Assembly: GCA_019510305.1 (NCBI GenBank)
Contig: JAEKKN010000021.1
Coordinates: forward strand, 155,817-219,816
Origin: Microbacterium sp.
Lineage (GTDB): Bacteria; Actinomycetota; Actinomycetes; Actinomycetales; Microbacteriaceae
Direction: 5' to 3'
DNA length: 64,000 nucleotides
The notes beneath the pieces were generated by a model. It made no database searches. It was not told the DNA's origin and was given only the letters and a program-made list of their open reading frames with translations. Below, piece by piece: positions 58,119 to 64,000 of the stretch (its first letter is position 1; every line of letters starts with the position of its first letter). Both the position numbers and the translations under genes were made by a program.

Positions 58119-58948
58119 ACCCGCGTCGCTCTGCCGCATCGAGGATCGGCACCGGCGTCGCGGTCGCCGCAGTCCTGATCTTCACGCTCTTCCCCGTGTA
58201 CTGGATGGTCTCCAGCGCGCTCGACAAGAAGGCCTCCAGCGGAGGGCAGTCGCTGCTGCCGCAGGAGCTCACGTTCGACAACTTCGCGTTCGTCCTCACC
58301 GACGGCGGCTTCGGCACGTTCCTGCGCAACTCGGCGATCGTCGCCCTCGTCACGGTTCTGATCAGTGCGATCGTGTGCCTGCTCGCCGCCGTCGCGGTCG
58401 CGCGCTTCCGCTTCAGGTTCCGCACGACGATCCTGATGCTCATCCTCGTCGTGCAGATGGTCCCGCTCGAGGCGCTCGTCATCCCTCTGTTCCTGCAGGT
58501 GAAGAGCCTGGGGCTGCTCAACAGCATCCTGGGGCTGATGGTCGTCTACGTCGCGCTGTCGCTGGCGTTCGGCATCTGGATGCTGCGCGGCTTCGTGGCG
58601 GCCGTGCCCGTCGAGCTCGAGGAGGCCGCCTACATCGACGGCGCCAGCTGGTGGCGGATGTTCCGCTCGATCCTGCTGCCGCTCGTGATGCCCGGTCTCG
58701 TCGCGACGAGCATCTTCAGCTTCATCACCGCGTGGAACGAGTTCATCTTCGCCATGACCATCCTCGGCAGCGCCACCGACCAGTACACCGTGTCGATCGG
58801 ACTGAAGTCGTTCTTCGGTCTGCACTCGAACGACTGGGGCAGCATCATGGCCGCGTCCACGATCATCACGATCCCGGTCATGATCTTCTTCGTGATCGTG
58901 CAGCGTCGGTTGTCGGCCGGCATGGTGGCAGGGGCGGTGAAGGGATGA
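58115..58948 (+). CDS. Sugar ABC transporter permease 2 (CUT1)
   Basis: A 277-residue MalG-type permease with six helices. The first helix motif is LIFTLFPVYWMVSSAL and the EAA loop is VPVELEEAAYIDGASWWRMFRSILLPLVMPGLVATS. It starts with GTG overlapping the previous stop (GTGA), and its own TGA overlaps the GH3 gene start (ATGA), so expression of the enzyme is coupled to the importer. Confidence 0.95.
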   Translation: MNPRRSAASRIGTGVAVAAVLIFTLFPVYWMVSSALDKKASSGGQSLLPQELTFDNFAFVLTDGGFGTFLRNSAIVALVTVLISAIVCLLAAVAVARFRFRFRTTILMLILVVQMVPLEALVIPLFLQVKSLGLLNSILGLMVVYVALSLAFGIWMLRGFVAAVPVELEEAAYIDGASWWRMFRSILLPLVMPGLVATSIFSFITAWNEFIFAMTILGSATDQYTVSIGLKSFFGLHSNDWGSIMAASTIITIPVMIFFVIVQRRLSAGMVAGAVKG

Positions 58949-60414
58949 GCGAGGAGCTCGCCCGGCTCGCGAACGGCGTGCTCTGGCCGGGTTTCCTGGG
59001 AACGACCGCTCCGGACTGGCTGCTCGACGAACTGCGCGACGGTCTGGCCGGAGTCGTCTACTTCGGCCAGAACGTCGGCGACGACCTCGGCGCGCTCAGC
59101 GCGCAGATCCTCGAGGCGAACCCCGCTGCGCTGATCGGCATCGACGAGGAGGGCGGCAGCGTCACCCGGCTGGAGACGGCCGAGGGCTCGACCCTCCCCG
59201 GTGCCGCCCAGCTGGGGCGACTCGACGACCTCGCGGCGACCCGAGCCACCGGCGCCGAGCTCGCCCGGCGGGTGCGCGCGGTCGGCGCCAACGTCGTTCT
59301 CGGACCGGTCGCCGACGTGAACACCGATCCCCGCAACCCCGTGATCGGCGTCCGCTCCTTCGGCGACGACGAGCGGCTGGTGGCTCGCCACGTGGTCGCC
59401 GAGGTTCGCGGCATCCAGAGCGGCGGCGCAGCCGCCTGCGTCAAGCACTTTCCCGGCCACGGCGACACGCACCTCGATTCCCACCACGCACTGCCCGAGA
59501 TCACGCTGCCCGTCGACCAGTTCGAGCGCGTGCACCTCGAACCTTTCCGTGCCGCGATCGCCGCAGGCGTCGACACCATCATGACGGCGCACATCGTCGT
59601 CCCCGCCTGGGGCGAACAGCCCGCCACGCTGAACCCGCGCGTGCTCGGCAGGCTCCGCGACATGGGCTTCGACGGGGCGATCATCACCGACGCACTCGAC
59701 ATGGCGGCGATCAGGGAGACCGTCGGCATCGGCGGGGGAGCGGCACTCGCTCTCGCCGCGGGCGCCGACCTGCTGTGCATCGGCAACCCCACCAATCCCG
59801 GCGACGCCGCGCACCCCGACCAGGACCGGCGGGACTTCCTCAGAGCGCGCGACGGCATCGTCTCAGCCCTCCGTGACGGCTCGCTCTCGCGTGATCGCGT
59901 GCACGAGGCGGCCGCTCGGGTCGCGGTGCTCGCCGAGAAGCTCCAGAAGGCGGATGCGGAAGAACCGATCGCGTTCGACGCTGCCGACATCGTGCGCCGG
60001 GCGATCCAGGGCGGGCCGACGCCGCCGGCCTCCGCCCTGTCGGTCGTCGACGCGCGCCGCCGATCGACTCTCGCCGTCGACAGTGCGGCGGCCTATGTCG
60101 CGTCGGCCCTCGCCGCCGGCGGCCACTGCGTGCGTCTCGACGTCGCCCGCACGTCTGCGGCGGAACAGGATGCGGTGCTCGACGCCGCCGTGTCTGAAGA
60201 CGGCATCACGGCGATCCTCATCGATCGACCTGATTCCGACGCGGGCCAGCGAGAGCTGGTCGAGCGCGCGGCGCGGCGCGATCCGGATGCGATCGTCGTC
60301 AACGTCGGGCTCTCGGCGCGGTCGGCCCTGCCTCTCCCGGTCGTCGAGGTCGGGGCGGCCAGTCGGATCGGCGCGCTGATGGCCAGGGAGCGGCTGCTCG
60401 GCCGCGTAGGCTGA
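58945..60414 (+). CDS. Glycoside hydrolase family 3, NagZ-like beta-N-acetylglucosaminidase
   Basis: A 489-residue GH3 enzyme. The NagZ loop KHFPGHGDTHLDSHHALP is at 167-184, with the Asp-His catalytic dyad D178/H180; the nucleophile is D249 in ITDALDM. Substrate-binding segments IDEEGG, NVVLGPVADVNTDPRNPVIGVRSFG and TAHIVVP are present. A C-terminal domain of about 130 residues follows the TIM barrel. There is no signal peptide, so it acts in the cytoplasm, after import. The expected reaction is removal of N-acetylglucosamine from muropeptides or from GlcNAc-MurNAc. It is coupled by ATGA to permease 2. Confidence 0.92.
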   Translation: MSEELARLANGVLWPGFLGTTAPDWLLDELRDGLAGVVYFGQNVGDDLGALSAQILEANPAALIGIDEEGGSVTRLETAEGSTLPGAAQLGRLDDLAATRATGAELARRVRAVGANVVLGPVADVNTDPRNPVIGVRSFGDDERLVARHVVAEVRGIQSGGAAACVKHFPGHGDTHLDSHHALPEITLPVDQFERVHLEPFRAAIAAGVDTIMTAHIVVPAWGEQPATLNPRVLGRLRDMGFDGAIITDALDMAAIRETVGIGGGAALALAAGADLLCIGNPTNPGDAAHPDQDRRDFLRARDGIVSALRDGSLSRDRVHEAAARVAVLAEKLQKADAEEPIAFDAADIVRRAIQGGPTPPASALSVVDARRRSTLAVDSAAAYVASALAAGGHCVRLDVARTSAAEQDAVLDAAVSEDGITAILIDRPDSDAGQRELVERAARRDPDAIVVNVGLSARSALPLPVVEVGAASRIGALMARERLLGRVG

Positions 60415-60429
60415 GCGCCGGAGGCCCCC

Positions 60430-61305
60430 GTGGACGTCGACGTTCTCGCCCTGGTTCGCAGATCACTTCCCCGACTGAGCGCCGCAGAGGCGCGCGTCGC
60501 CGACACGATCCTCGCCGACCCGACGCTCGTCGTCGACCTCGCCATCAACGATCTCGCGAAGCTGTGCCGCACCTCGGTCTCCACCGTCGCGCGATTCGCA
60601 CAGACGCTGGGGTTCAGCGGCTATCGCGAGCTGAGGGTGGCCGCCGCACGCACGATCACGCTCGCACAGGCGCAACGAGCACGGTTCGGGCTCGACACGA
60701 CGGCGATCGACTCGCATGACGGTCCCGAGGCAATCGCAGCGAAGCTCGCGGCGCAGGAGATCGACGCGATCGAGACGACCGCACGGGGGCTCGACGCCGA
60801 AGCCCTCGACCGGGTCGCGCGCGCTCTCGTCGCGGCCAGGCACATCGATCTGTTCGGCCAGGCGGCCTCGTCTCTGACGGCGCAGGATCTGCAGCAGAAG
60901 CTCGCACGCATCGGATTCTCCGTGTCGCACTCGGCCGATCCGCATCTGGCGCTCACCACCGCGTCGCTGCGCACCTCGTCCGACGTCGTGATCGCGTTCT
61001 CGCACAGCGGGCAGACCGCCGAGGTGCTGAGGGCAGTCGAGGTGGCCCGCGATGCGGGTGCGCTCGCAGTCGCGGTGACGAGCGCCGCCGAGTCGGAACT
61101 GGCGCTGGCGGCCGACGTAGTGCTGCTCACGCACGCGCACGAATCGCCGTTCCGCATGGCGGCGATGACCAGCCGCATCGCGCAGCTCGTGCTCGTCGAC
61201 ATCCTGTTCGTGCGGGTCGTCCAGCACAGCGGCGCCCCCGTGACGATCCCGCTGCAGCTCACGCACGATGCGGCGGCGCAGCGACGACGGACACCGCAGG
61301 AGTGA
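60430..61305 (+). CDS. RpiR/MurR-family transcriptional regulator
   Basis: A 291-residue regulator. The N-terminal RpiR helix-turn-helix covers about 1-77 (LPRLSAAEARVADTILADPTLVVDLAINDLAKLCRTSVSTVARFAQTLGFSGYREL). The C-terminal SIS sugar-phosphate isomerase-like domain follows (ARHIDLFGQAASSLTAQDLQQKLARIG, SSDVVIAFSHSGQTAEVLRAVEVARDAGALAVAVTS). MurR-type regulators sense MurNAc-6-phosphate or related sugar phosphates. It starts with GTG after GGAGG, 15 bases past the GH3 stop. It probably controls the importer-NagZ operon. Confidence 0.93.
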   Translation: MDVDVLALVRRSLPRLSAAEARVADTILADPTLVVDLAINDLAKLCRTSVSTVARFAQTLGFSGYRELRVAAARTITLAQAQRARFGLDTTAIDSHDGPEAIAAKLAAQEIDAIETTARGLDAEALDRVARALVAARHIDLFGQAASSLTAQDLQQKLARIGFSVSHSADPHLALTTASLRTSSDVVIAFSHSGQTAEVLRAVEVARDAGALAVAVTSAAESELALAADVVLLTHAHESPFRMAAMTSRIAQLVLVDILFVRVVQHSGAPVTIPLQLTHDAAAQRRRTPQE

Positions 61306-61368
61306 GCGGCGTCCGTCCATCGCCCGAGTGCTTTTACCGCAGCATCCGGAATTGGTCAAGGATTTGAC

Positions 61369-61397
61369 TTGCCATGTCGCAGATTCGTGTCTATAGT
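61369..61397 (+). promoter_or_regulatory. rpoB promoter
   Basis: TTGCCA (61369-61374) and TATAGT (61392-61397) are 17 bp apart, the best consensus promoter in the window. It leaves a leader of about 115 bases before the start codon, containing AGCCC-TGCG-GGGCT just before the ribosome binding site. No ribosomal protein gene (rplJ/rplL) lies directly upstream, so rpoB starts its own unit here. Confidence 0.75.
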
Positions 61398-61520
61398 TGG
61401 TAGTTGCGCTCCTTTCTCCGTGCCCTCATATGGTGGTCGGCATACGTTGAGCTCTGAGCGCTACTCCACCTGACGACAAAGGAATCGAGAAGCCCTGCGG
61501 GGCTCACGGAGGTTATTCCC

Positions 61521-64000
<2,480 letters not shown>

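Overview
The window is about 64 kb of high-GC chromosomal DNA from an actinobacterium. Its content and layout fit Microbacteriaceae, most probably Microbacterium. The clues are the rpoB sequence, the 32-residue ribosomal protein bS22, menaquinone genes (menC, menB, menE), an LCP cell-wall protein, System II cytochrome c biogenesis, and many genes that look leaderless. The genus is inferred; no 16S rRNA gene is present. I see no tRNA or rRNA gene, CRISPR array, insertion sequence or prophage, and no gene-free stretch longer than 300 bases.

Layout. 1-6 kb: a potassium channel-type transporter cut by the window edge, an ArsR regulator, a DrrAB-type ABC exporter divergent from its TetR regulator, a cyclase-family gene with a catalytic deletion, and a BldC-like regulator. 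6-15 kb: bS22, a small thiol/redox operon (rhodanese, glutaredoxin, Dabb), a polar amino acid ABC importer and a convergent PotABCD-like importer. 15-25 kb: a TSUP permease, aspS, a phosphatase, a MerR-controlled flavin oxidoreductase, then the tlpA-ccdA-resB-ccsB cytochrome c assembly genes. 25-31 kb: a YhgE/Pip-type protein coupled to an MMPL transporter with an unusual C-terminal domain, divergent from a TetR gene. 31-41 kb: menC, cobalamin-dependent metH, and convergent to it a single-chain ECF transporter (T-A-A-S) with an associated lipoprotein. 41-49 kb: a PadR/HAAS pair, menB-menE, a two-component system, and a LysR gene opposite an AhpD-like gene. 49-56 kb: a MacB/FtsX-type ABC system, comB-like, SprT-like, spermidine-synthase-like and LCP genes. 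56-64 kb: a sugar ABC importer with NagZ-like GH3 and an RpiR/MurR regulator, then the 5' part of rpoB.

The most distinctive features cut across genes. Two families of short dispersed repeats sit in intergenic hairpins and also inside coding sequences, where they encode linkers: both inter-domain linkers of the ECF fusion, a loop of CcdA, and segments of ResB, MetH and the MMPL protein. At least fifteen start codons lie 6 or 7 bases after a TANNNT-like -10 box with no room for a leader. A GGATGCCG/CGGCATCC octamer is also strikingly frequent on both strands.

Possible functional links: B12 uptake by the ECF system may feed MetH; MurR, NagZ and the sugar ABC importer may form a peptidoglycan-sugar salvage unit; the MerR regulator may control the divergent oxidoreductase through a 19-bp spacer promoter.
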